This document shows positions 42,201 to 53,899 of a DNA stretch of 64,000 nt, piece after piece. The stretch is taken from the NCBI GenBank assembly GCA_907165135.1, contig OU015567.1:749001-813000 (forward strand), given 5' to 3'. The position numbers were made by a program, and so were the translations under genes. Position 1 is the first letter of the stretch. Each line of letters opens with the position of its first letter. A model generated the notes under the pieces. That model did no database searches. It was not told the origin of the DNA and saw only the letters and a program-made list of their open reading frames with translations. This DNA is from Oikopleura dioica. Its lineage: Eukaryota > Chordata > Appendicularia > Copelata > Oikopleuridae.

Positions 42201-45200
42201 TTCCGCTGTCAAGATCTCTTGGATTCTCTTGTCGAAGCTGGTCGACGAATTCCAAGATTTTCTTCAAGTCCCAAGCGCGGAGGCTGCTTTTGTTTTCCAC
42301 CACGGATTTGAGGAGGTCTTCAGCGGTTGTTTGAGCGACATTCGATCTGCTGATTCGAGCGGTTGTTTTTTGAACCCATGGAGAGAGGCATTGGCTCATG
42401 TCCGGCTCGGAAGTCCAATAAGGTTGGGAATTCGACCCTGAGCATCGGAGAATTGCCTTTCCGGGAGATTCGTAGCAAGAGGTTGCGCTTGAAGCGCCAT
42501 ATTCTGCCGCGGAAAATTGAAGGCCCCAAAAGGTCATTGGTGGACAGCTTTTCGGGGAGCGTGTTGTTCTTGGCGTTTTCTTCGTCGTAGTCGTTGTGGT
42601 GGTGGTTGTTGGTTTGAGAATGTCTCGCGGCTGGAAACGGAGCTGGTAGGTGATGGCGATTCCAGAGCTCCAGACTTGGAGAGAACGGACTTTTGGGTCA
42701 TATTTGACACTTGTTGTCTGCGCAGGAAAGCCTTGGAGTTCGAGCCGACTCACGATCGACTCATCCACGTGGTTCCCGTTGACAGTATCGAACATAAAGA
42801 GCAGCCGATTCGTATCAGCCTCGATTGCGTACAAAATGCCACACGTCATCCAAGCCTCAGCAACCATCGTCTTTTCGAAACGCGTGTTGAAGGTCTTCAA
42901 GACTTTGAGACTTGACGGATCGAGCTGAGAAAGGACGATTTGACCGTTGTTGTTTTCCGTTGCGTAGATGGCCCAGAGCCCGGATTCATCCACGGCGAGG
43001 TCGATGTCTGTGTTGCGATCGATGGAGTAAGGAGAGGTGTCGTAGTAGTTGGCATCGGGAAGCTCCACGGTCCGGGATTCAAAGCGCCGCTCCAGATCGT
43101 ACATGACGATCTAGAAGAAAAATTTGAGAATTGTTTGACTTTTCAGAAAAAAAATTCCCGTGACAAAAAATAAAATAAACAAGGTCCATCTTTATCGAAA
43201 AATTGTCTTGAGCTAATCTCAAAGTTTTGTTTAATCCGTGCCAAGAGGTGCTCCTGCCCGCGTCACATTCCGCGAACCATCCTCTCAAGTGCTCGCGGTT
43301 AGAGGGGGATAGCCTTGGTAAGAGGATAGCTGCACACGAGCTAAGGAGAGGGAAGATTACCAAACTTGTGCTGGATTATTTGGGAGGCGTAACCGGTTGA
43401 GATGTACTTGGAGGACCGCGGATGGTATTCATCCGTGAAGCGAACACTTGGAAAGATAATTGGGCGGAAAATTAGCGGTGGTGCTTTTTAAGTGCGATCA
43501 AGTTCCAAAATTGCGCCTCGCTCCTCATTCTCATTTTCCCGATTTTCTTCAAAGAAAAATGAGTCGATTAATAATTGACCAGATTCTGACCGGCTTCCTC
43601 AGAAGTTGTTTAGTACTTGTGAAAAATGACGGCCATCGGCGATCATAAATTGATCATCACCAATTTATGATTGCCAATCATTTTTCTGATTAATCATTTT
43701 CTTCCTCGCATAACAGGTTCTTTTCGCCGAAACTGCCCGAACAAGATAGGATATCAAGAACCACCAAATGGGTGATTGAGATATCCAGGCCGCAGCATAA
43801 GGCAGCATTGAGGAGTTATGTTTGGGAAACATAATTTTTATCAACGAAAAATATCACTTTGAGCGAGGCCTGTTTTGGCACTTGTCCCGGCAGTTGATGA
43901 TGTGGCTGCTCCGAGAAGCTATCTATCAAGGAGCTCTTCTTCTTGCTACTGGTTTTATAGGAGACTTGAAAATGGAAACAGAAAAGCCCGTGAAATTTTA
44001 AAATTTTCTTGAGAAGCGGCTTTTCGGTTTTAACGAGGTAGATTGGCAGGTATATGACTTGGACCGTGTCCTCCATAAAAAAAGTTTAAAGGGTACCGGA
44101 GACATATTTAGCTTGACTTTTATTGGGTGATGAAAGGATTGGTGATTGGATGGGGGACCTGCTTTGCTTGATTTAAGGGTGTCAACACGGGATGGTGTCT
44201 AGACCCGACAAAAAATTTCGACAAATTTTGCGTGGGCGGCTATTCGGCTGCTGATTGGCCGGTTTTCTGAATTCAGTTTTCTGATTGGTTGAAAATTTCC
44301 ACGCAAAATTTGTCGAAATTTTTTTCGGCTCCAGACGCCTCCCCATTAAGGGTGTCAACAGGGGTAGAAGCTTACCTGTCTTGATTGTCGCTTATTGTAG
44401 TAAAGCTTCCTATCTCTAACAACAAATCCAGTTCCATCCGCGCGCGTGTCCAGCCTAAAAAGATGGTCAACTCGGTAAAAGTGGAATTTTTTCTATTCTT
44501 GTTTTTGCGGAGAGGATTCAATCAAGACTTTTGCATGTATTGGTTGCATATTTTCTACCTGTAGTGGGTTTCTTGGCTGCCCTGAACGAGACTCTCCAAG
44601 CTGCGGAATTCTTTCAACTCGGTGGCTCCGGACTGATCCCACGGGAGGAAGTACACGCGGCTTTCGCTGTCCAAAGGATCGGTCGCCCAGGCTCCCTGAA
44701 GAAAATGAGTTATTCAACGACTTTTTAGTAGTTGCAAGTTCATGGTTGAAAAATTCCAGCGCTTTTTTAGGATTTGGGAAAATTGAAAATTGGGAAAGGC
44801 TTTTGATGCATATTTGAATATCCATGAATATTTGAAAATGATATATAAATAGAATATAGTATCGCTTTTTTGTTTCGGCTCAAAATAAGCCATATGTTCT
44901 GGCTCAGCGCCTAATCATCCGGATTTCCAATTTCGATACATGAGTTGAGAGTGTCGAAATTTAGTTCTACTTGATTCAATTTGCTATGTTCCAAAACTTC
45001 CAGCGCCAAAATTAGTCATCAAAAATGGTCTGAGAACGAATCTTTCAAATGATCTCGAAAATTAATCACCAGCTTCGCAATTTTAAAGTTGATCTTTCTC
45101 GGCCAGAGCCAAGAGGTTAATAGGTGCACTGGGTACTCGATAAAGAAAAACAGAGACGCACTTTGAAGTCTCAAGCCCTTTTTTCCTTATCAAAAGAAAA

Positions 45201-46482
45201 CAGGTCGCTGGGCAAGTTTTTTTTCTGATATTCTCAGCTTTTGGCAAACTGACTGCAATTTTGATTGCAATAATGAGCGCGAGAATGCGATTTGTTCTCT
45301 TTTTTTCAGTGCGCGAGGGGGGTTAATTGAATCCAGTTGTTAGTAACGTGGTTGCGGCGGGAACGTGGTCGCTCTAATTCGATTTGACCTTTTTTAGACC
45401 CGAGCGGTACTCAATTTGGCAATTTCCAATAGTTTTATCCTACCTCTTGTCTGTATTGAGTAAATTGTTCTCGGGGTGTCGAAGCAGCAAGAGCGACGCC
45501 GGGGCATTCGAAGTCGACGGCTTCGCAGTCGTACTCGACGGTCAGGTAGCCAGTGCCGTCGTCACAAGGGTCGGTGCCAAAAGTGGATGGGTCGACTGCC
45601 AGGGAGCATTGGGGCTTTCCATTACAAGCGGTCGAGACAGCTGAAAAAATTGAGATAATTAGGGGCATCCATCATTGTGATCTTAGCGTCTTTGACGGGA
45701 TGAAAAAAGCTCGAATCTGATTGGCCAATGCTTTTTTTTTGCGCATTTTGATTGGTTTATTCAATTTGTAAAGGTTTCGAATTGCTTTTTTTATCGAAAA
45801 AAACTGAGATACACCCTTAACCGAAAAAAAAGATGGCTCGAAAAAAGGTGGAATTTGATTGGTCAATGCATCCTTTTTGGGATTTTGATTGCTTCGTTCA
45901 ATTTTCAAGGATTTGAACTGCTCTTATTCTTGTAAAAAGAGCTGAGATACACCCTTAATCTTAAAATAGAAAGAAGTTAAAACTGTTCTTTAAAAAATAA
46001 ACATCATATTTTTTTGAAAAAAATCGAGTTGATGGTATCAGCTCCGGAAATTTATTGATTGAAATTCCGGAAGAACAGCTCAAAATATTTCTATTCTTGT
46101 TTCTCCTTTTTGCGTGTAATCCGTTTACGCACAAAATGTACCTTGTTTGGTATGGACGACAGGAAGTGAACATTTCTTGTTTGGCGCAAGTTCCGTTTTG
46201 GCGCTTTGGCAGACGTCGGACTAGAATAACAATTTTTGAACACGAGTAAACAAACAATAATCGCTGGAAAATGTTCTTGACAGATTTGGGCAGATACAGA
46301 CAGGCCTGTAACTGACGAAAAATGCTTACCTCGAATCTGCCAAACATGGCCTTGATGATATTGATTTCGGTGCCGCTGGGGCAGACCAGATCCAGCGTCT
46401 GCCCCGGACATCCCGTCCGCGAGCGCGCAGAAGCCAGCGCCGGCAGAAGGATCAATGCTGAACAAATATCGTTAACATACAT
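36267..46482 (-). CDS. ADGRL: latrophilin-type adhesion GPCR
   Basis: Exons 46482-46330, 46220-46142, 45640-45444, 44695-44559, 44454-44376, 43110-41458, 40366-40155, 38313-38167, 37060-36880, 36785-36267; phases agree throughout. Order: signal peptide; SUEL/rhamnose-binding lectin (CPGQTLDLVCPSGTEINII ... YLTVEYDC); olfactomedin (GAWATDPL, YDLERRF); Thr-rich linker; HRM-like CPPMTFWGLQF; GAIN-like region; GPS; seven helices (for example WVGLLTVLLSCEWGLILLYY); tail ending LLHRGDVEV. The GPS reads CYCSRGSGPVSL where the family has C-x-C-S/N-H-L-T, so autoproteolysis is not expected. Introns reach 1.8 kb, very long for this window. Latrophilins bind teneurins/FLRTs and signal at cell contacts. 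No alternative identification seems plausible. Confidence 0.93.
37452..37538. mobile_element. MITE family A copy in latrophilin intron
   Basis: 25-nt arms CCTGTGTAGAAAACCTGAGT... and its near-perfect complement, one mismatch. Lies in the intron between exons 8 and 9. A solo arm of the family (CCCTGACTCAGGTTTTCTAC) sits at 39000-39024 in the preceding intron, and another copy is at 50192-50246. Confidence 0.85.
41381..41438. repeat. GC-rich hairpin repeat, short copy
   Basis: AAGCCGCG..CGCGGCT hairpin followed by CGAAGCCGCATGCGGCTTC palindrome. Same modules as 53805-53899, 60372-60433 and 61031-61127. Confidence 0.75.
44190..44344. mobile_element. MITE family B in latrophilin intron 5
   Basis: Ends CGACAAATTTTGCGTGGGCG and CACGCAAAATTTGTCG, outer flanks GGTGTCTAGACCCGAC and GGCTCCAGACGCCTCC. 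The orientation matches the copy near 6.1 kb. Confidence 0.9.
45700..45958. repeat. tandem duplication, about 125-bp unit, in latrophilin intron 2
   Basis: Two diverged units share GATTGG(C/T)CAATGC, GCGCATTTTGATTG-like and GAGATACACCCTTAA segments in the same order. A weaker third trace is at about 46672. Confidence 0.7.
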
Positions 46483-47034
46483 TTTTAAGTTCTGTTCTCT
46501 TCAGAATTCGTTTCTTCTGTTGGCGACAGAAGGAAGAATTCCGAGAGTCAGTTTTTTTTATCTAAAAAGCTGATTTTGAATGCAAAAATTAGGTCTTTTC
46601 AAAAAATAAATCTAATAATATATTGAGCCCAATCATAATTAAGATTTTCTCAAAAAAATAGAATCTCGAATTCCGATTGGTCATCATTTAGTTTTCGGGT
46701 TTTTCATTGGTTAATCGAATATTTATCGAAGTATACAATTTATAAAGCAAATTAAATAATTTCTTAAAAAATAAATTTTTGAAATCCTTAAAATTTTTTA
46801 AACGGTATCTTCTTTATTATTATTTCGCATCATCAAATCTGCTTCGCGCATAAAATATTTACAAATTGACAACTTTCGCGCTCAATTAACTTTACTAAGC
46901 GCAACATGCGGATTTATATTAATAAAGCGCATCTAAATCCGCCTTCTCAATTGTGCCATAATCCCATGTTCTTTTTGAGTGTGCCCAAGTGAGTAAAACC
47001 AGCTTAGTTTTTCGCGCTTCTTTGTTCGAAAAAA

Positions 47035-47217
47035 ATGAAGAAATCTGAATTGTTGGCTTTGCTATTCATGCGTGTATCGCTCCTTCTTTTTGACATGCCC
47101 TCAGGCGCGTGTGTTAAAATAAGGACACGGAAAGTACAAAAGAAACTCAGAAGAGTGAAACATGCCGCTGAAATTGGATCTGAAGTGTCAGAGCACTTGA
47201 AAAGCAACTCAAAATAG
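47035..47217 (+). CDS. small basic protein with possible signal peptide
   Basis: Open frame MKKSELLALLFMR... ending EHLKSNSK. The first residues are hydrophobic enough for a signal peptide. A 33-nt stop-free GT-AG intron (47072-47104) may be removed, giving FMRACVKIRTRKVQKKLRR. The product would be about 50 residues and very basic. No homologue recognised. The evidence is compositional only. Confidence 0.35.
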   Translation: MKKSELLALLFMRVSLLLFDMPSGACVKIRTRKVQKKLRRVKHAAEIGSEVSEHLKSNSK

Positions 47218-47430
47218 AACATAGAAAATAACATGCATGAGAATATAAATAACTAAATTTCGCTCAGAACTGAACTATCCGTACGTGGACGCAATTTTTT
47301 GAACAGGGAGGAGAGCCAGTTTATTTGAATAGTTTGAATAATTATTTATGCTACAGGAAAATTTAATCATTTGTATATTTTGAGTGAACATTATTTTAAA
47401 GATAGAGAGCATTTTCGAGCCGAAAGAACA

Positions 47431-47676
47431 TTTTCATGAAAACTCATTTTCTTCTCGAAAAACCTCAATTTTCTATCCGAAAAAGAAACTTTCATGAAGC
47501 CTCATTTTCGACTCGAAAAGCGTCCGTTTTTTCGCGCGCGAAAATGTCGATTTTCTTTCCGCTATTATGCAATATTTATCCGGCTTAGTTCAGTTTAACC
47601 AGCTAATTCTTCCGACGAAAATCAATTCAAACTTCTCGCGCGCGAATTTTGCGTCGAAAATGAGTTTTCATGAAAA
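47431..47676. repeat. inverted repeat TTTTCATGAAAACTCATTTTC, 246 bp
   Basis: The left arm (47431-47451) and right arm (47656-47676) are perfect complements over 21 nt; a second partial copy (TTTCATGAAGCCTCATTTTC) lies inside. Probably another MITE. The same motif recurs singly at about 55507 and twice near 58105-58170. Confidence 0.7.
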
Positions 47677-49165
47677 AAATTTTTTTACGATTTGCTCAAA
47701 ACATTGGCAAACTTTCTCAGGTACCCAAAAAAGAGGGGAGAAAGCGATTCTATTTGTGAAAGATAAATTTTGACAGCGGGTTGAATAAATTGACATTTTA
47801 ACATCTTGGGAAAGACGACTGTTCCTGCCCCGCGCGAAATGACAGGCGATAAATCGGCAAAAGAATAAATTACCGGACGGACGAACCGATTGACAGTTCA
47901 AAATTCGGCCGGCTAAATTTGGAACTTCTCGATTTAGATGAATCTTAATTAGCTGACTAGAATTTGAATAAATTTTTCATCGAAAAAACCACCTTCAAAA
48001 TCAACCTAGAAAATTTCGTTCTGAGGAAAAAATTCTATAAGCTGCGAAAACCGCGAAAAAGGGCGGGTACAGAGATTCGGCCTCGCGATAATAGAATATC
48101 TTAATTCTTCGTCTTGTTCTTTCTATCGATCATTTATTTCTCGTGGCCCGCGGCTCACCCGTGGAAATGATAATTGATCCAACTCTTTTGGCTCAATTCG
48201 AAGAAAAAATCGAAAATGAAACTTTCCCATAATTATCCATCGAAAGTTGCATAATCTTTTTCTCCATCAGTAGCGAAAGTCGATAAAATCTGCAAATATT
48301 TGGGGGCATAAAGCAACGAAAACAATCAAAAAAAGACTTTAATAAAAAAAACATGAAAATTTTACAGAAAACTTCAAAAATTCGAGCTAAAATAAGAAAA
48401 TTTCAGAAATCATTTTATGAAAAATATTTAAAAGTTTTTCTGTTAGAATTCATTTTTGATAGGGAAACCCTTAATTTTCTTTTTTTTTTTCAGTAGAAAA
48501 AGTAATTTTTGACCAAATCGAAGCATTCAAAAATTAGATTTTTTTTTTAAAAATTTATTTTTTATTAAAATTTTAAGAAAAAAATCGTATTTTTTACCTG
48601 TCAGCATTTTTATCTGTCTTTTCGCTCTTCTATAATCTTTTCTTCATAAGTGTTAATTCTTCTTATTCTTCTGAGACTCTCTTTTTTCTTCTTTTGTAAT
48701 CTCTATTTCCGAGTTTTTATAAAAATATGAAAAAAATCAGTTGACGACACGGTCTATTTTTCGAAGCGATAAAAAGGTACGACCTAATAAAAAGCCAATC
48801 GCTAATCACTCAGTTGGCGTGTCTTTCAAAAAAAAATCTACAAAAATCGAGATCGGTACCGCGCCGCGAAAAAAACGCGCGATTTTTGGGAACTCCGCAG
48901 CGCCACCCCGCGCGCGCATCGGAGAACGCAGCGGTGAGCGCGCTAGGGAGCTGAAAATGGAACTGAAAGAGTGGAAGGTGCTGAGGAGCGAGGGGGACCT
49001 GCGTCTTGTGGGAGCGATTATCACGATTACGAAAAAGTGTTGTGATAAGGAGCGGATCAAGGGGATAAGGCGATGGACGAAATTTTACGGAATAAGGGGA
49101 TCAATCAGCTGGAAACGAAAATAATACAGAAAAAAGATTTTCATTATGAAATATAAAAAAAATAT
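47677..49165. other. AT-rich stretch with no supported gene
   Basis: One long basic frame (48741-49124) runs through a short GC-rich patch (GCGCCACCCCGCGCGCGCAT) but has no splice structure, domain or homologous look. The rest is homopolymer-rich. Confidence 0.4.
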
Positions 49166-49517
49166 TTAAGGACCCCCCGTCAGATTTTCCCTACAAAAAA
49201 TGGAAATTTTTAAGAACACCATATTTTTGGTTCTTTATGCGTCCCAAGGTTAAAATTGCTTCAAAAACTGAATAAAAGGAATCTTTGACAAAGAAAAATC
49301 AATACTTTTGCCAAAATATGGGCAAATTCGTCAATTTTCGGCGAAAAGTCCAATTTTCAAATGCGATTTTTGGGGTTAAGGAGTCGAGATAGACCCCCGA
49401 AAAATGAAGCCTCAAAATCATTTTTGGATCAGTAGAATCCATTTCCGGGGTCAAAATTCTAAAATTCCGAAATTTGATTTTTCGAAAAAAGCTTGCGGGG
49501 AGGGGGGGGGTCCTTAA
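49166..49517. mobile_element. TTAA-flanked MITE (piggyBac-like), copy 2
   Basis: Starts TTAAGGACCCCCCGTCAG, ends GGGGGGGGGTCCTTAA. The interior is the reverse complement of the copy at 15.9 kb (GAGTCGAGATAGACCCCC) with about 115 bp of extra sequence. Confidence 0.8.
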
Positions 49518-49573
49518 CTTGTCATTTGGGTCCATTCTCCCTAATCAAAATAATTTAGATTCTTATTCCATAA

Positions 49574-49684
49574 TTAGGGTGTTGATATAAGATTTCTGAT
49601 TTTTTTCTAGCGATCCAATCGTCTTTTCCTTTTGGGGGTCCATATTTTGGATGGATGGTTGGATTGGTTATATCAACACCCTAT
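49574..49684. mobile_element. short MITE with AGGGTGTTGATATAA ends
   Basis: About 110 bp. Left end AGGGTGTTGATATAA, right end TTATATCAACACCCT, flanked on both sides by CCATAATT-type sequence that may be a target duplication. Single copy in the window. Confidence 0.75.
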
Positions 49685-50191
49685 CCATAATTGAGTTTCC
49701 CGGGACTCACATTAACTCCCTGTGAACTAATATGCATTCACAACTCCATTCTTGTTGGCTCTACAAAATTACCGTTTTCATGCCAAGTTTCTTGCAAAAC
49801 ACCATGTTCTTAGTTGTATTTTTTGTCTTTCCAAAAATATTAAATACTTGATACAAGCAGATTCGCTCGCTTTTTTCTTAAAAGTCTACGAGGGCTGCCT
49901 CCTTGGTTTTGAAGAAGAAGATCATCAAGTGTAAAAAATGGCCTGAAATTTGGAAAACGCGTGCCAGGTTCTGCACAATTGCGCACAATGGAAAGACATC
50001 ATCAATTATGCAACCAGTGGAAAAGAATTTTCCAAAACCTAAACAACGAATTTTCAACTCCAGCTGTGTCCTGATTTTCAAAGACAAAAAAGAAGAAAAT
50101 CGAATTGGAGTTCCAGCAGCGAAAATATAAATTCTTTCACAAAGCTAAAAACTCATTCAAGCTGTAAAAAGAAAGTACGTGGGCTCGGAAA

Positions 50192-50385
50192 CCTGTGTAA
50201 AACCCTGAGCTTTTCTTTCCGATCCTGACTCAGGTTTCAACGCAGGATTCCAAGGGGACAAAAAATCCCGACAAATTTTGGGTGGAATTTTTCAACAAAT
50301 CAGAAGCCTGGATTCGGCAAACCGGCCAATCAGCAGCCAAGCAGCCGCCCACGCAAAATTTGTCGAGTTTTTTTTGGTCGAAAAT
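50192..50385. mobile_element. adjacent family-A and family-B MITEs
   Basis: 50192-50246 is a degenerate family-A fold-back (CCTGTGTAAAACCCTGAG and CCTGACTCAGGTTTCAACG). About 10 bp later a family-B copy begins (CGACAAATTTTGGGTGG) and ends ACGCAAAATTTGTCGAG near 50365. Both are intergenic. Confidence 0.8.
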
Positions 50386-53300
50386 TGAACAAATTTGATT
50401 ACTTTTTCTTTCCGTTCAGATTCAATTCTCGGCCCAATCTATCAATCCGACATCCCTTTCCTTTTCAAATACCCCGAATTTCCCACCTCAACCCAAAAAG
50501 AACCGAAAACATATCAAAGCGCAATTTCGTTTCCCACCTTCCATATGTTGATCGATCAGGCGGCCATAAAACCGCGCCGCCATAATTACTTTCCACGCTC
50601 GATTTCAACCCTCTTTCAGCGCCCAAAAAGGCTAAGAACTCGTTCCGCTCTTTACTTCCGGCAAATTTGTCGGTATTTTTTTATTTACTGTTGCGTCACG
50701 CTGCGCTTTTCTCCGCTGACAAAACAGGGGGTGCCTCAAAAAATAAAAAGCTAGAGGGAAGCGCTTACGGTTAAGTTTTTTCGCCTTTGATCTGATTTTT
50801 GCGCCGATGAACTGGTGAAAGGTGGATGTATTGTTTTAGGTTTGAGGCCGGGTGTTTCTGTTTTGTTTGAAAATCGGCGAAAATGAAGGGGGTGGAGAGT
50901 AAGTAGCTCAAATGAGAAGCAGAGCGGAACACGCAAGATATGGTCCTTCTTTTTCTAGTGCTTTTTACTCGATATGTCCGGAGTCGAAAATCTGTTTACG
51001 ATGAACATTCATAACATTTTATGATATCTCATTTTTAAGAGGGAGGGTTAACAGGAGTCTTTGGAATAATGCTTCTATCTTATACTGGTAATATAATTTA
51101 ATCGACATTTATTTCTCAATTAAAATACAAAATAAGAAAATTAATATCAGAGTTTTGGTGTTTGCATTGATTTTTATGATATTTCTAGAGAAATAAGAAG
51201 GGCATTCGCAATTTTCAAAATTTCTACTTATCAGAAGTCTGTATCATCCTTTTCAAGCCTAATTGGCATACTATACTTATTCTGAACGGTCAAAGCCTCC
51301 TTTACAACTTGTAAAGTTTACAAGCTTATATAGACTATATAATATAGTCAGCTTTCTCCAGAAGTGGGGAGAAAAGAAGTTAGGAGCATCTATCCGAGAT
51401 TGGCCACTTTTTATGACCTTGAAAAGCCCAAAACCAGCAAGGGGCATGAGAAAAACCCCAAGGGTAAATAGTCAGAATGATAATGTCATTATTTTTCCTG
51501 ATTTATATGCTCTTAAATTTTAAGACTTAAAAGAGGTCATTTTTCATCGGGCAAACCATTTACTTGAAATAGAGTTTTTCAAAAAGTAATCAACTTTTGC
51601 ATCACGAAAAAATTCTTATTGTGATAGATAATCAAAGAATTATGGTGTTCAGAGAGAGAAAAATAATTGGCGCGTATCCTCCAATTTATCTGAAAACCAC
51701 TTAAATGAAACCAAAAAAATAACCTGAGAAAGTCCTTGCCTTCTTTTGTTTATTTCTTGCGATTAGAAATCAATCAGTCATTAGCATTATCTTCCCGTGT
51801 CCGATCTCCGTCATTCAATTTGGAAAAAAAAATCAAGGTTAATCCTCTGACTGTCATTCTTCTGCCAGTTCCGAAAATTTGGGCTAATCCAAAACTTTCT
51901 CGGTCAGCTGCAGCGGGAGCCACGTGCTCCCAAAAGCAGAAAAACTCGTGCGTTTGTGTATCACCAGACCAAGCCACAAATATTTTGAACTGCAATTTAA
52001 CGGCAGAATGTTCTTTTTGAAACATCTTTTTCTCAAAAACATGTCAAATGACTGTTACTTCTCGAAAAATGTAAGTTCATTTTTGACGTCTTTTTTTGAG
52101 AAAAATTTCTAAAGAATCCAAGAAAATTCGCAAAAAATATTCGTTTCTTTAAATCTGGCGCCAAAATAAGAAAAAATTTTCGCGGGAAATTTGAAAATCG
52201 ACTTTTTCGCGGCCATTTTTTTCATAAATTTTAATTATTTCGGCCGTCCAAATAATTTTTTTTTCAAAAATTGAAAATAATTTTTTGAAAATTAATAAAA
52301 AATAATTTTTTTAAAATTGACCCTAAATATCCGCCTTCGCGTGTAATTAGTAGCTGCTTGAGTAAACTCCAAAAAAAGGTGTTAAATGTTGCCTAACGGC
52401 CTTTTTACCGACCGCGGTGGCCGCGCTTGGAAGTGGCCGTCTTTATCTGATCCATTTCTGCGAAAAGAACACAGAGGCAAGCTAACAAGGTTATTCCCTG
52501 CGGGGGATTACTCTTATGGAAATTGTGGTCAAGCACTTTTCAAGGTGGAAATAGACTCTTTTCAGATTGATGTCATTTTTTTGATCTCTTTGAGTTTCAA
52601 AAAAGGGAAGGAATTCCAATTAACCCGTCTTCGTAGGTTAACCAAAATGCTGGCAAATAACAGGCTAAAATAATTGATGAAAAATAATATTGCCTGTATA
52701 TGATAAATAATAATTAAACAGTCTACTAGACAGATAGTTTGGTAGACGATTGATCATATAAGATCATCAGAAAAAGGACATTCCCCGTGAAAAAATTCCA
52801 GTACACTAAAAACTGCACAATAAAAAAATCCTTCTTTGTGCAAAATTTCCGGTCTGATGCGTTTAACCACTCGACCTCGCCCCGCTTCTGTATACTCAGA
52901 CGGGCGTCAAACTGTTATTTTAATTCGGCCCCTTTATGTCTCCAGCTCCAGGGAGGAAAAATAAATCCAGAAAAAATAATCTCTCCCTCTTCAAAGAAGC
53001 GGGTTTGTTATTTTTTTTCTTGAGCAGGTGATAATAAAAAATTATTCACGGAAAAGAAGTTCTTTCACCTTTTTTTCAAGCGATAAAGAAATTTGAAATT
53101 TCCAGTTTTTGAAATTCTAGTGCCCAAAAAAAGAAGCTCATTTACTTTCTTACGTCCCGAAAATCAATTGGCGAGGGGATTATGCGGCTCGGATGAAGTG
53201 TCACTATTTTGTTCCCATTGAACGAAAGTCGACATTGGGGCGAGGTGAATTTTTGAGTTTTGAATTTTGAAAACTTGCAATTTTTTTCTTTTCGGAATTT

Positions 53301-53804
53301 TTGAATCTGGAACTGACAGCCGATTTTTACGCGGCGGATGGAGCGTGACAGCGCTTCTGGATTAACCATAATCGTACTCGAATTGGAGATGGAGGATCAA
53401 AGGGTTGTTATCTTATTACAAGCTACTAAGTACAGTGCAAAAACGTGGTCTGTGATTCGATTTATAATTTTTTATCTACCAAGGTAGTTTTTTGACAGAT
53501 TTTAAAGGAAGAAATAATGAGCTGATAGGTTCCCTCCCATGGTATCAGTGCGCGTATTTTTGCGGATCCTAAAGGATCAGAAGTAAATCCGCCTCACCGG
53601 TGGTAGCGGATTGGTACGCTACCCCGCTGAGGTAACCCACCTCGCCACCGCTCTGGGAACCACTAAGCTCGTGATAGCTATTTGCCAAAGAAGGAAATTG
53701 TCAGAACTGAACGAGGCGACAATTTTACGCTTAAAATTTTTCATGGAAACTTTCAAGAAACAAATTGTTTTGCTGAAAAATTACCAATTCAAGAACATGC
53801 GCAA
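50386..53804. other. no supported gene
   Basis: AT-rich, with frames that lack splice-consistent extensions or recognisable domains. A minus-strand GGTCGAGTGGTTAAACGC near 52878 resembles a tRNA A box but lacks a matching anticodon stem or B box. Confidence 0.4.
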
Positions 53805-53899
53805 TCGAGAAGCCGCTCGCGGCTTCGAGCTCTGAAATGAAAAAGCCGCGCTTAGTGCGGCTCTTTTTTCGTTTCTCAAAGCCGCGAGCGGCTTCTCGA
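53805..53899. repeat. GC-rich three-hairpin repeat, full copy
   Basis: A palindrome GAGAAGCCGCTCGCGGCTTC, a central hairpin AAGCCGCGCTTAGTGCGGCT and a mirrored GCCGCGAGCGGCTTCTCGA. The two outer palindromes also pair with each other. Module order equals 61031-61127. Confidence 0.8.

Noticed and set aside
48741-49124. 127-codon basic ORF in a GC-rich patch
   Set aside because: No splice support, domain or start context; composition follows the local GC change.
52860-52900. tRNA gene on the minus strand (GGTCGAGTGGTTAAACGC)
   Set aside because: It resembles a D-arm/A box, but no anticodon stem, T-arm or B box follows and no acceptor stem closes.
53585-53665. tRNA-like segment (GCGGATTGGTACGCTACC)
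   Set aside because: Stems pair only partly and the base before the putative anticodon is not T; no T-loop GGTTCGA.
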